Below, piece after piece: positions 27,058 through 35,873 of a stretch of DNA of 64,000 nucleotides. Every line of letters begins with the position of its first letter. Positions within the stretch are counted from its first letter, which is position 1. Source of the stretch: GAS368 sp965227745 (GTDB lineage: Bacteria; Verrucomicrobiota; Verrucomicrobiia; Opitutales; Opitutaceae); the NCBI GenBank assembly GCA_965227745.1, contig OZ245769.1, positions 6,448,001 through 6,512,000 on the forward strand. Reading direction: 5' to 3'. Under the pieces are notes generated by a model that worked only from the letters and a program-made list of their open reading frames with translations, made no database searches and was not told the origin of the DNA. Both the position numbers and the translations under genes were made by a program.

Positions 27058-28248
27058 TCAGTACCGACGTGGCAGCCCACGCATCCACGTCGTCAGCTCC
27101 TGCGCGTACGCGCGCCATGTGCGGAATTTCCGCGCCCGTGCGGCGGTAGCCAACGCGGAGACTTCCGCCGGCTGCGTGAGCAGCCGACGCATGGCACCGG
27201 CGAGACTAGCCGCATCGACCGAATCGAGCGCGATGCACCCGCCGCCGCGCGCCGATTCGCCGAGCGCGCCGCGCCCTGAGCAGATGCAGGGTTTGCCGTG
27301 AGAGAGGCTTTCGATGACCGGCAGCCCGAAGCCCTCGATCAGCGAGGGATAAATCGTAAAAGCGCACTCGGCGTAAGCCGCCTCGAGTGCGGCATCGGTG
27401 GCAGGCCCCTCGTAGCGCAAGGCGCGGCCTTTGGCCTGTAGCGATTGCACCCGCTCCAGCGCCGTGCGGCCCGTCTGCGGATGCGCGAGCCCGATGAGGT
27501 GGAGCTGAAATTTTTCGCCCTCGGCCCACAGCTCTTCGCAGGCGTCGAGCAGCGCGACATGATTCTTCCGGCCTTCGAGACTTCCCACGCTGAGAATGAT
27601 CGGAAGCGAGCCGCCCTCGGCGGTCGAGGTTGCGGGCGCGCTGGGGGCGACATCCAGCCCGAGCGGTATCGCCTGAATCGGCGGGGCGTTCGTAACGCCC
27701 AGCCATCGCCAGTAGTCGCGCAATGCATCACGCGAATCCTCCGACACTGCGGCGATCCCGTCGAAGACCAACAGTTCGCGCAGGTACCCCGGAAACCGCG
27801 CCACCGTTTTGGTCGGAGTCAGATCGGGAAATTTCAGCGCAATCGCATCGTGAAACAACGCCACGCGCGGACCATTCGCCGCCGCAAATAACTCCGGCAG
27901 TGCCGCCGCCACGCCCGGGGAAAATACCTCGGGCACGACGAGCCCGGAGGATGGCGGCAGATGTGCTTTGGTGGGCGTCGCGCCCGCTCCGAATTTTTTG
28001 CGCACGAAGCCGCGCACCTTCGCGCTCAGCGGCCAGGCCGCGCCGCGTTTACCGGCCGCTTCCGTGGCGGTGAGGTTAGCCAATTCCCACGTCTCCAGCG
28101 TGCGCCAAGTCTGCTGGTGCGGATCGTGGGTGATGGAGACCGCCGCGTCGCCCAGGGCCGTGCGCAGGGAGCGGGTCACGCGCTGAATGCCGGTGCGAGC
28201 GCGGGTGTGGCTGGTGTGCGTGAGGTCGAGGAGAAGCGGGGCGGGCAT
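27058..28248 (-). CDS. Glycosyltransferase, family 4
   Basis: A 396-residue GT4 enzyme starting LLLDLTHTSHTRARTGIQRV, the opening typical of GT4 mannosyl/rhamnosyl transferases of O-antigen clusters. It has FHDAIALKFPDLT, AAVSEDSRDALRDYWRW, the donor-domain start IILSVGSLEGRKNH and SLIEGFGLPVIESLSHGKP. It is a paralogue of the gene at 24601 but carries an extra 60-90 residues of N-terminal domain. It is the last gene of a minus-strand operon with two membrane proteins (8-bp gap upstream). Confidence 0.9.
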   Translation of the reverse strand: MPAPLLLDLTHTSHTRARTGIQRVTRSLRTALGDAAVSITHDPHQQTWRTLETWELANLTATEAAGKRGAAWPLSAKVRGFVRKKFGAGATPTKAHLPPSSGLVVPEVFSPGVAAALPELFAAANGPRVALFHDAIALKFPDLTPTKTVARFPGYLRELLVFDGIAAVSEDSRDALRDYWRWLGVTNAPPIQAIPLGLDVAPSAPATSTAEGGSLPIILSVGSLEGRKNHVALLDACEELWAEGEKFQLHLIGLAHPQTGRTALERVQSLQAKGRALRYEGPATDAALEAAYAECAFTIYPSLIEGFGLPVIESLSHGKPCICSGRGALGESARGGGCIALDSVDAASLAGAMRRLLTQPAEVSALATAARARKFRTWRAYAQELTTWMRGLPRRY

Positions 28249-28256
28249 GGCGGCGC

Positions 28257-29822
28257 TTAGGGTTGTGGCAGCGTCACGCGCAGATTATAAAGCGCAAACG
28301 CCAGCGCGCGCGCATCGGCATTCGGGCCTTCGCGCACGGGCGGCTGCTCGCTGGTAAACTCGATGGTGGCGCGCCCTTGCTCGATCTTCAGCGGTACCGT
28401 GAAATGCGTGAGCGTCGGGCTGGTTGGACCGCGCCAGACTTCGGTGCCGTTTTGCCGGACGACGACTGTGCGCTGGTCGAGGGAGCGAAGGGAAAAATCC
28501 AGTTGCACCGGTGCGGTCGCACGCGGCCAGGCTTCGAGGGTGAGCACGCCCTTGCCGCCGCACCACGCCCACTGGCGATCCCCTTTTACTTCACGCCCGT
28601 ACCAGCCCTCGCCGACGCGGGCGATGCAGGCGGTCCCCGAGGCATTGAACGGGCCGAGCGCCGCGAGCTCGCGCGAGTCGTGCGGCACATCGCGCAGGGC
28701 GACGAAGCCGGCGAACACGGTAAGATTGCCGGCGAGCAGCCAAGCCAGCGCCGCGCGCGTGCGGTGCGCGAGGACATTAAACGCGAGGGTGAGCGGGAGC
28801 AGCACGCGCATGGCTGCACCGGGAAAATCTTCCCACACCGCCGTGCCGAGGAAGAGCATTATCACGGTGTACGCGATGCCGATGCGCCACCAGCGGTCAT
28901 TGAGTTGCCAGCGCGTGGCGAAGAAAAACGCCTGCGCGGTAAGGCCCAGCGTCGCGAGCAGGGTGGTCCACGCGAGGATGTGATCGCCGACGGTCCAAAT
29001 CGCCGCGACGGACTGGCCCCATTTCTCCGCGAGCCCCGAGCCCGGCAGCATGAAATTGGCCCAACCGGCATCGGCGGGGCCGGTGCGCCAGCGGATGTAG
29101 CCCAGCCACAGCGCGAGCGGAGCGGCGACCACGCCCGCGCGTAGGACATTGCGAAACGAGATCCAAGGCCGCTCGGCCAACCCCGCGAAGGCCAGCAGCG
29201 AGGTCTCGCGCGCCAGCGCTGCGGCGGCGAGGAGGACTGAGGCGGTCTTTGGGCGAGCGCGCTCCGCGGCGAGCAGCGCCCCGGCGATGATGGTGAGTGC
29301 GATGAGATCGGTCAGCGCAAGGCGCACGCTGGCGATGGCACCGGCGGAAAAGAGCACGCCGGCCCACGCGAGCCACCCGCGAAAATCAGCCACCGCGAGC
29401 AACCGCCATAAGAGCCACGCGAGGGTGAACCACGCGATGAGATTAAGCAGGGGATAGGTGTGAATGATCCAGCCGGGGCGACCGAGGCCGAGCGTCCACG
29501 CGAGGGTGGGCGGGAGGATGCGCCGCGCGCGATAGGAGAAATTATCCATCGCTTTCGGGAACTCCGGATTGCGCAGGCTGGGGTCGAGCGCGAGCTGGGC
29601 GTAGTACAGGCCGTCGTAGCCGCCGGTGTCGCGATGCACGTAGACGGGCAGTTCGTGAAACGTGGAGGTCTTCATCTCATCGCTCGCGCCGTCGAGTTGG
29701 ATGAGCGAGGTGAAGCCATACACCGGATGCCAGTAGCGCCCGATGAGGACGATAAACAGCGCGATGATCGCGAGGCCAGCGGCGCGCACGGGCCAGCGCG
29801 AGGGAGCGGCGGTGGGCGTCAT
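28257..29822 (-). CDS. Multi-spanning membrane protein, GT-C-like, with C-terminal beta domain
   Basis: A 521-residue protein. A first helix (about 13-32) is followed by a periplasmic loop with DTGGYDGLYYAQLALDP, an acidic loop like that of GT-C (polyprenol-sugar dependent) transferases. About nine more helices run to residue 375, then a soluble C-terminal region (about 400-521) with beta-strand pattern. The sequence is paralogous to the protein at 31554-33125 (YDGxYYxQLAL, RARRIL/RAKRIL, WGxSVAxI/WADIVANI). The frame overlaps the upstream membrane gene by an ATGA. A lipid-linked sugar transferase role is inferred from topology only. Confidence 0.75.
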   Translation of the reverse strand: MTPTAAPSRWPVRAAGLAIIALFIVLIGRYWHPVYGFTSLIQLDGASDEMKTSTFHELPVYVHRDTGGYDGLYYAQLALDPSLRNPEFPKAMDNFSYRARRILPPTLAWTLGLGRPGWIIHTYPLLNLIAWFTLAWLLWRLLAVADFRGWLAWAGVLFSAGAIASVRLALTDLIALTIIAGALLAAERARPKTASVLLAAAALARETSLLAFAGLAERPWISFRNVLRAGVVAAPLALWLGYIRWRTGPADAGWANFMLPGSGLAEKWGQSVAAIWTVGDHILAWTTLLATLGLTAQAFFFATRWQLNDRWWRIGIAYTVIMLFLGTAVWEDFPGAAMRVLLPLTLAFNVLAHRTRAALAWLLAGNLTVFAGFVALRDVPHDSRELAALGPFNASGTACIARVGEGWYGREVKGDRQWAWCGGKGVLTLEAWPRATAPVQLDFSLRSLDQRTVVVRQNGTEVWRGPTSPTLTHFTVPLKIEQGRATIEFTSEQPPVREGPNADARALAFALYNLRVTLPQP

Positions 29823-31405
29823 TTGGCTACGGGCGGCGCGGCGTCGGCGAGACGCCAGAGCGTCACGCTACGCGACGTGGCGAGCTTGGTCCAATTACCG
29901 GGGCAGTGTTCGCGCAGGCCGGCTTCCTCGGTTTCATGAATGAGCGCGCAGATCGGCCGTCCGGCTTTCTGGGCCGCACCGGAGTAGCGGGCGAAATCTT
30001 CCGCGCTCACCAGATCGAAGCGCAAAATCGGAAAATCGGTATAGAAGTAGAGCGCCCCGCTGAGGAGCGAGGTGACGACGAGCGCGTCGGGCGGAAACGT
30101 TTTCTTCGCCGCCGCGTTGGCTTCCGCATAGGCCTCTTCGTAGCCCTTGATGTAGAGGATGCCTTGCTTGCGCGTCCAGTACCAAGAGCCGCCCAGCGTC
30201 CATACGATCAGCACGATGCCCGCTGTCGCGCGCACGCAGACGGGCCAGTGTGAAGGGAGGAGGCGAGACAAGGTTTCCAGTCCCAACAGGCCGGCTAAAA
30301 TCAGCGCGGGCAGCGCGGGCAAGACAAACCGCAGGCACGACCAATCCTCGTGCGAGATCGCGTAAAATAAATAGACCGTCGTGATCGCCCCAAACCACAA
30401 GGCTAGCGCCAAGAGGTGCCGCGTGCGCGTTTCGCGTCGAGCCACGGCGGCCAAGGGCAGGAGCAGCATGATCGCCGGGACAAACACCGCGGACCAGCGC
30501 AGAAAATGCAGCGCGGTGGGCGCGACGTAGCTCGCCGCAAACGCGCTCTCAATCGCGGGGTATCCGGAGCGGAACGCGCCGCCGTAGAGCGTGTGATTAT
30601 AGAAGGCCTGCCATGCCGCAATCGGCAGACCGCCCGCCACGGCGAGACCGAGGCGCCTAAAGTCGAACCCCAACAACACCAGCAGGGCGGGCAAAATCAC
30701 AATATTCGTCGGCCGCACGAGCACGGCCACGCCGACTGCCGCACCACAGGCGAGCGCCCAGGCGGTCCGCTGGCGGGCGCGGAGTCCGGCGTACACGGCG
30801 GCGAGGCACCAGGCCGTCGCCAGCGTATCGCTGAGCGGTTGGATGGAGGCGAAAAATAAGACCGGGCACACCCCGAGGATCACGGCTCCGGCGACCGCGA
30901 CGGTGCGATCGAGTCCCAGTTCTCGCCCAACTAAGTAGCAGAGCATGACCGCCGCCAGCGCCGCGCCGACCGCGATTGCCAGCGGACCGGCGGTCCAGCC
31001 AAGCAGCTTGGCCGCGAGCGCGAAATGGAGCGGCAGGCCCATCGGATAGGAGGGGACCATCCGCTCGTGTTCCGCGGTCGCGATGAACCCCCACGGTTGA
31101 AAATGCGGACGGAACAGCCCGGGGGTGGCGGTGATCTCCGGCGGCACGCGAGTGAGTGTTTCCAGTTGGCCCGCAGCAAAGAGCCGAGCGCTATTGAGAT
31201 AGCCCGAGGAATCGGAACCGCCGGCGGCGACCGTCGTGTGCTTGGCCAAAAAGATCGCGTAGGCCACGAGCGCCAGCGCGCACAGCCCGAGAAACCAGCG
31301 CGGAGCAGGGGAGGGAACGAGCGGATTTACAGCGACCGAAGCGGACGGGGGCAGGGTTTGCGCCGAAGGGCGATCCGCTGGGGCGGGGGGATTCGGATTT
31401 GACAT
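29819..31405 (-). CDS. Multi-spanning membrane protein, GT39/PMT-like
   Basis: A 528-residue protein from ATG 31405 (a longer frame to 31606 has no support). After a Pro-rich head come about 11 helices, with GGSDSSGYLNSARLF in the first periplasmic loop where GT39/ArnT-like enzymes carry catalytic Asp/Glu. The later part has VLVRPTNIVILPALLVLL and a periplasmic C-terminal region (YIKGYEEAYAEANAAAKK). It is the first gene of a minus-strand operon and is divergent from the paralogue of its downstream neighbour, with 148 bp between starts. It probably transfers a sugar from a polyprenyl-phosphate donor on the outer face of the inner membrane. Confidence 0.72.
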   Translation of the reverse strand: MSNPNPPAPADRPSAQTLPPSASVAVNPLVPSPAPRWFLGLCALALVAYAIFLAKHTTVAAGGSDSSGYLNSARLFAAGQLETLTRVPPEITATPGLFRPHFQPWGFIATAEHERMVPSYPMGLPLHFALAAKLLGWTAGPLAIAVGAALAAVMLCYLVGRELGLDRTVAVAGAVILGVCPVLFFASIQPLSDTLATAWCLAAVYAGLRARQRTAWALACGAAVGVAVLVRPTNIVILPALLVLLGFDFRRLGLAVAGGLPIAAWQAFYNHTLYGGAFRSGYPAIESAFAASYVAPTALHFLRWSAVFVPAIMLLLPLAAVARRETRTRHLLALALWFGAITTVYLFYAISHEDWSCLRFVLPALPALILAGLLGLETLSRLLPSHWPVCVRATAGIVLIVWTLGGSWYWTRKQGILYIKGYEEAYAEANAAAKKTFPPDALVVTSLLSGALYFYTDFPILRFDLVSAEDFARYSGAAQKAGRPICALIHETEEAGLREHCPGNWTKLATSRSVTLWRLADAAPPVAK

Positions 31406-31553
31406 GTCGCGCTCGCGTTCTGTGATGCGGCAAACTGCACGTGAGAAATTTGGAAGACAAGCGCCCGTATCGGCATCATTCGCCTGCCTTGGCACCTGGG
31501 GGGCGGAGCGCGGAATGAGCGGGTTTGCCTCAGAACCGCGGTCGCGGCGCAGC

Positions 31554-33125
31554 ATGACGAGAACCTTGTTCGGCTCGCCGATCCGGGTGGCGTGCGTTTT
31601 TTGCATCGTTATTTTCCTCTACGCGATCTCGAAGTTCTACCAGCCGGCCACGGGCTTCTCGACACTGATTTTGATCGGTGACGCAGTCGGCGAAAACAAA
31701 GTCACGGCGCTCAGGCAGGTGCCGCACTTTGTGTACGAACACTCCGCCGGCTACGACGGCGCATACTACGTGCAGCTCGCGCTCTATCCTACGCTGGACA
31801 ACCCGGAGCTGAAGACCTGCATCGATAATCTGCCCTACCGCGCGAAGCGCATCCTGTTTTGCTGGGTGGCGTGGGCGCTCGGCCTCGGGCAGCCCGCGTG
31901 GATCGTGCAGGCGCATGCGCTGATCAATGTAGTGTGCTGGCTGATTCTGGCCGGCGTGCTGCTGCGGTGGTTTCCGCCCACGACCTGGGAGAATTTCCTC
32001 CGCTGGGCCGCCGTATTGTTCTCCCATGGCGTGTGCATGAGCGTGCGCGATTCGCTCGTGGATGGTCCGAGCTTGTTGCTCATCGCGCTCGCGATGCGCT
32101 CGGTCGAACTGGGGCGGCGCAGCGCCGGCATTGCGACCCTCGCCCTCGCCGGGCTGGGCAAAGAGACGACGCTGCTCTCGGTGGCGGGTGTGGCGGATTT
32201 CGATTGGCGGGCTCCCCGCACGTGGTGGCGCGCCGGGCTGACGGCCGTGGTCGTGGCGCTGCCGCTTTTCTTTTGGATGGGTTACATCCGCTTGAAATTC
32301 GGCCCGACCGAAGACCCGGGTTTGGGCAACTTCACCTGGCCGCTGGTCGGGCTGGCGGAAAAATGGGCCGATATCGTGGCCAATATCCAGATGCGCAGCG
32401 ACTCGACGCTGCGCTGGGCCACGGGTGCGACGATCCTCGCGCTCACCGTGCAGTGGTTTTTCTTTGTGCTGCGCTGGCGTCCGGCGGACGCGTGGTGGCG
32501 GCTCGGCGTGGCTTACGCGGGCATGATGACATTCCTCGCCACGCCCGTGTGGGAAGGGCAGCCGGGCGCATCGACGCGCGTGCTGCTGCCGATGACGCTC
32601 GCCTTTAATATTCTCGTGCCGCGCGGGTGGAAGTGGCTCCCGCTGCTGATCGTGGGCAATCTCACGGTCGTCTCGGCCTATCGCGAGTACTCCCCGCCCG
32701 CCCGGGAGTTTTATCAGGTCACGGGGGAGCGCGCAGTCCTCGGCGCGGCCAAGGTCGAGCTCGTGAGCGGTTGGTATCAGCCGGAGAGCAATGGTCGGAC
32801 TACATGGCGCTGGAGCGGAAAAAAATCCGAACTGCGTATTAAGAATACCTCGGCTGGCCTGCTCGCGGTCGCGGTGCGCGGTGGCGCGGCTTCGCCGAAA
32901 GCTACTCAGCTTCGGATCTACGCCGGTGAAAATCTCGTCTGGGTCGGCCCCATCGGTGAGCGGCAAGTGCCCTTCCGCTTCGGCTTCACGGCCCCGGAGG
33001 GCGTGACCACACTGCGCTTCGAAAGCGAGGCGGACGGAGGGCCCATCGGCACGGATATGCGCCAGTTGGCGTTTAATATTTTCGATTTGGAGGTCGTCGT
33101 CGCCCCCGCGCGTGCCTCACGCTAG
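31554..33125 (+). CDS. Multi-spanning membrane protein, GT-C-like, paralogue of 28257-29822
   Basis: A 523-residue protein with the same plan as its paralogue: one helix, a loop with HSAGYDGAYYVQLALYP, about nine helices, and a beta-rich soluble tail (about 395-523) containing WRWSGKKSELRIKN. The ATG at 31554 is chosen because the distance from start to the GFSTLI/GFTSLI segment then matches the paralogue; an ATG at 31515 is possible. It precedes a methyltransferase by 6 bp. No family name is certain. Confidence 0.75.
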   Translation: MTRTLFGSPIRVACVFCIVIFLYAISKFYQPATGFSTLILIGDAVGENKVTALRQVPHFVYEHSAGYDGAYYVQLALYPTLDNPELKTCIDNLPYRAKRILFCWVAWALGLGQPAWIVQAHALINVVCWLILAGVLLRWFPPTTWENFLRWAAVLFSHGVCMSVRDSLVDGPSLLLIALAMRSVELGRRSAGIATLALAGLGKETTLLSVAGVADFDWRAPRTWWRAGLTAVVVALPLFFWMGYIRLKFGPTEDPGLGNFTWPLVGLAEKWADIVANIQMRSDSTLRWATGATILALTVQWFFFVLRWRPADAWWRLGVAYAGMMTFLATPVWEGQPGASTRVLLPMTLAFNILVPRGWKWLPLLIVGNLTVVSAYREYSPPAREFYQVTGERAVLGAAKVELVSGWYQPESNGRTTWRWSGKKSELRIKNTSAGLLAVAVRGGAASPKATQLRIYAGENLVWVGPIGERQVPFRFGFTAPEGVTTLRFESEADGGPIGTDMRQLAFNIFDLEVVVAPARASR

Positions 33126-33131
33126 GTCTTT

Positions 33132-34097
33132 ATGAGTTTTGGGCTTCGTGACCTCCTGCGGCTGATTCCCTCCTACAAGAAAATGGAGAGGGACCACCGT
33201 CGTCTCGAGCGGCAGGTGACCGAATTGGAAACGGCCCTGAAGCAGGAAAAAGATACGAGTGCGGCGTGGGCACGTTTCTCGCCGCCGGGCCATTTTTACT
33301 CGCCGCTCCCTTCGCGCGAAGAGGTCGCGGAGGCGTGGCCCCGAATGAATTTCGGTCCGCCCTTTCCCGGGATCGATTTAAATGAGGCAGGGCAGATCGC
33401 GCGGCTGGAGCGGTTTGCGCAGTGGTACGGGGAGCAACCCTTTCCCGAGACGGCGACGCCCGAACGACGCTTCTATTTGGATAACCCGTCGTACGGCCAC
33501 TACGACGCGATCATGCTCTACGGCATGCTGCGGGAGGCGCAGCCGAAGCGGATCATCGAGGTCGGCTCCGGCTTCAGTTCGGCGGCGATGCTTGATCTCA
33601 ATGAGCGAGTGCTCGGTGGTCGCGTGAACTTCACCTTCATCGATCCTGACATGCTCCGGCTGCGTCCGCTCCTCCGGGCGGATGACCACACGCGTTGCCT
33701 GCTGATCGAGAAGCGCGTACAGGAAGTGCCGTTGGACGCCTTTGCCCAACTCGGGGAGAACGATGTGCTTTTCATCGACTCCTCGCACGTGAGCAAATTT
33801 GGCAGCGATGTAAACCGGCTCTTCTTCGACGTGATCCCCTCGCTCGCGCCCGGTGTGCTGATTCATATCCACGATGTCGCGGGCAATTTGGATTACCCTC
33901 GGGAGTGGCTCGACGAGGGCCGCGCGTGGAACGAACAATATTTGCTGCGGGCGTTTCTGATGAACAACTCGGCCTATCGCATCGAGCTGTTCTCCGGCTG
34001 GCTCTTTAATACCCGCCACGAGTGGTTGCGCGAGCACATGCCCATGTGCGCGCGCGGCGGCGGTGGGCAGATGTGGCTGCGCAAGCTGAAGAGGTGA
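33132..34097 (+). CDS. Class I SAM-dependent methyltransferase with N-terminal coiled coil
   Basis: A 321-residue protein. Residues 15-45 form a short coiled coil (MERDHRRLERQVTELETALK), followed by a Methyltransf_24-like core with the SAM loop IIEVGSGFSSAAML, the acidic FIDPD and the LFIDSSHVSKFGSD segment. It probably modifies a sugar or a polysaccharide end and belongs to the surface-glycan region. It is tightly linked to the upstream membrane gene. The 3' end faces a perfect hairpin. Confidence 0.85.
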   Translation: MSFGLRDLLRLIPSYKKMERDHRRLERQVTELETALKQEKDTSAAWARFSPPGHFYSPLPSREEVAEAWPRMNFGPPFPGIDLNEAGQIARLERFAQWYGEQPFPETATPERRFYLDNPSYGHYDAIMLYGMLREAQPKRIIEVGSGFSSAAMLDLNERVLGGRVNFTFIDPDMLRLRPLLRADDHTRCLLIEKRVQEVPLDAFAQLGENDVLFIDSSHVSKFGSDVNRLFFDVIPSLAPGVLIHIHDVAGNLDYPREWLDEGRAWNEQYLLRAFLMNNSAYRIELFSGWLFNTRHEWLREHMPMCARGGGGQMWLRKLKR

Positions 34098-34112
34098 GCG
34101 GGTATTTTTCTG

Positions 34113-34169
34113 GTAGCCGCGAGCGTGAGCGAGTGGACGGAAGCACCACTCGCTCACGCTCGCGGCTAC
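34113..34169. repeat. Perfect 24-bp inverted repeat (9-nt loop)
   Basis: Arms 34113-34136 and 34146-34169 are exact reverse complements (gtagccgcgagcgtgagcga and 4 more bases), with loop acggaagca. It lies between two converging genes, 15 bp from either stop, and has no T-run on either side, so it is not a standard intrinsic terminator. It may act as a bidirectional transcription barrier. Confidence 0.9.
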
Positions 34170-34183
34170 GCCTTTAGACTGCG

Positions 34184-35827
34184 CTAGAACGTCGAAATCG
34201 CCTCGAGCCGCCGACGATATCGCGCGCCGATCGCGGCCGGCGAGAATCGCGCCCCGATGGTCGCGCGCGCCGCGGCCCCGAGCGAGGCGCACAACGCGCG
34301 GTCGGCGAAGAGGCGGCGCATGTGTTCGGCGGCGTGCGCGGGGTCGGGATTGGCCCAGGTCGAGCCCTTGGCATAGGGGCCGTGATTGCGCTCCAGCGTG
34401 ACGAGCGGGGCGCGCACGGGGCAGCCGTTGTCGAGGGTGACGAATTCGGCGGTAGCCGACCAATCGGTGGAGATCACGGGCTTGCCGAGGTACATCGCCT
34501 CCGCGACGGCGAGCCCGAAGCCCTCGGAGCGGTGCAGCGAGACGAAGCAATCGCACGCGGCCTCCAGCGCATAGATATCGGCGCGGGAGAGTGTGCCGGT
34601 GAGCAGCACGGTGCCGGGTAGATCGCGCACGCTCTCCTGCAGGGCGGCGAAGTCGGCCTCATTGCCGGCGACGTTTTGCACTTTGAGTACGAGCGCGGCG
34701 CCGCGCCCGGCGAGGCCGGACTGGCGAAAGGCCGCGATCACGGCGCGGGGGTTTTTCCGCTCCGCGTAGGAATTGAGATCGAAGAGCGTGAGAAAAAGAA
34801 ATTGATCCAGCGGTAGGCCCAGCCGAGCGCGCAGTGTGGCGGTGCTTTCCGTGGGCCGCGCAAACGAGATCGAGTGCGGCATCGTGAGCACGGGCACGGG
34901 AGATTTCAGCGCGAGCGCTGCCGTGACGAAATCGCTCGGCGTCCACACCTCGTCGAAGTAGTCGAAGGCCGGCACCCAAGCATCGGGAAACTCGGGCAGC
35001 TCCCACGCGAAGTACGCGATGTTGTATTTCCCTTCGCGGAATTTTTTCCCGTGATGGTGATCGACGTCGCGCGAGGCAGGTGGATCGACGTGGATCACGT
35101 TTACGTCGTGGGGATTGTCGTCGCGGAGCCGCGCGGCGTAGGTTTGGTCGCCGAGGCGGTTTTTGCAGTTCAGCTTCAGCGGCACGAGCGCGGAGTAGAT
35201 GCCGGCGGCGTCGACGGCGCGCACCATGCAGCGAGCGGATTCGCCCACGCCGAGATCGGCGGTGAGGAAGCCCACGATGTTCATCCCCAGCCGCGCGTGC
35301 GAGCGGGCGTACTCCGAGGAGTAGGGGGCATGTCGGCGCGAGAAATCGTAGATGATTTCGCCTGCGCCCGTCGCGAGCGACTTGAGGCGGAGCTGGCGGT
35401 TTTTGTTTTGCGCGCGGAAACGCTGGAGCGGGCCGAGGCCGCTGACGCGTCCGAGCCACGCGAGGGCGTTAGTGGCGCTGGTGCCGTGGAGGCGGAGGGT
35501 GACGGTGACGCGATCGGCGACCGGCAGCGCGAGGCGCAATTCCCACGGACCGGGTGCGAGATTCGCGAGCGAGCCGGCGGGGCGGTCGTTGACGAACACC
35601 TCTAGTCCGGGCGCGCCCGTTTCGAGGCCCTGGGCATTGGGGTGGGGGCGATACTCGCCGCGCAGGAGGAGTTCTTTGACCTCATTGAGGGGCGGCAGGT
35701 GGATCGTGCCGGTCTCGCGGATCCACGCGGAATCCTCGGCGAACTCATCGAAGAAAATGCCCGCGTAGTCGGTGAAGCGCCGGGAGTAGGCGCCGCCGGC
35801 GGGTGGCGTGCGGTGAGCGGAACGCAT
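34184..35827 (-). CDS. Glycosyltransferase, family 4, with N-terminal extension
   Basis: A 547-residue protein. Residues 1-150 form an unassigned, beta-rich extension (WELRLALPVADRVTVTLRL). The GT4 domain runs from about 180 to 540, beginning MNIVGFLTADLGVGESARC, a start typical of GT4 enzymes from surface-glycan clusters, with YFAWELPEFPDAW and the donor site LHRSEGFGLAVAEAMYLGKP. The ATG at 35827 is preferred to the longer frame, whose extra 33 residues are Arg/Ala-rich. The next gene in the same direction upstream is the flippase-like protein, 46 bp away. Confidence 0.87.
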   Translation of the reverse strand: MRSAHRTPPAGGAYSRRFTDYAGIFFDEFAEDSAWIRETGTIHLPPLNEVKELLLRGEYRPHPNAQGLETGAPGLEVFVNDRPAGSLANLAPGPWELRLALPVADRVTVTLRLHGTSATNALAWLGRVSGLGPLQRFRAQNKNRQLRLKSLATGAGEIIYDFSRRHAPYSSEYARSHARLGMNIVGFLTADLGVGESARCMVRAVDAAGIYSALVPLKLNCKNRLGDQTYAARLRDDNPHDVNVIHVDPPASRDVDHHHGKKFREGKYNIAYFAWELPEFPDAWVPAFDYFDEVWTPSDFVTAALALKSPVPVLTMPHSISFARPTESTATLRARLGLPLDQFLFLTLFDLNSYAERKNPRAVIAAFRQSGLAGRGAALVLKVQNVAGNEADFAALQESVRDLPGTVLLTGTLSRADIYALEAACDCFVSLHRSEGFGLAVAEAMYLGKPVISTDWSATAEFVTLDNGCPVRAPLVTLERNHGPYAKGSTWANPDPAHAAEHMRRLFADRALCASLGAAARATIGARFSPAAIGARYRRRLEAISTF

Positions 35828-35873
35828 GAATATCGGGGCGCAGCGAAGGGAGCGGAGCGCGGCTTGGCAAAAC

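Noticed and set aside
31530..32966. Open frame of about 478 codons opposite a GT-C-like gene
   Set aside because: The translation is His/Arg/Pro-rich, typical of a shadow, while the plus strand encodes a conserved membrane protein.
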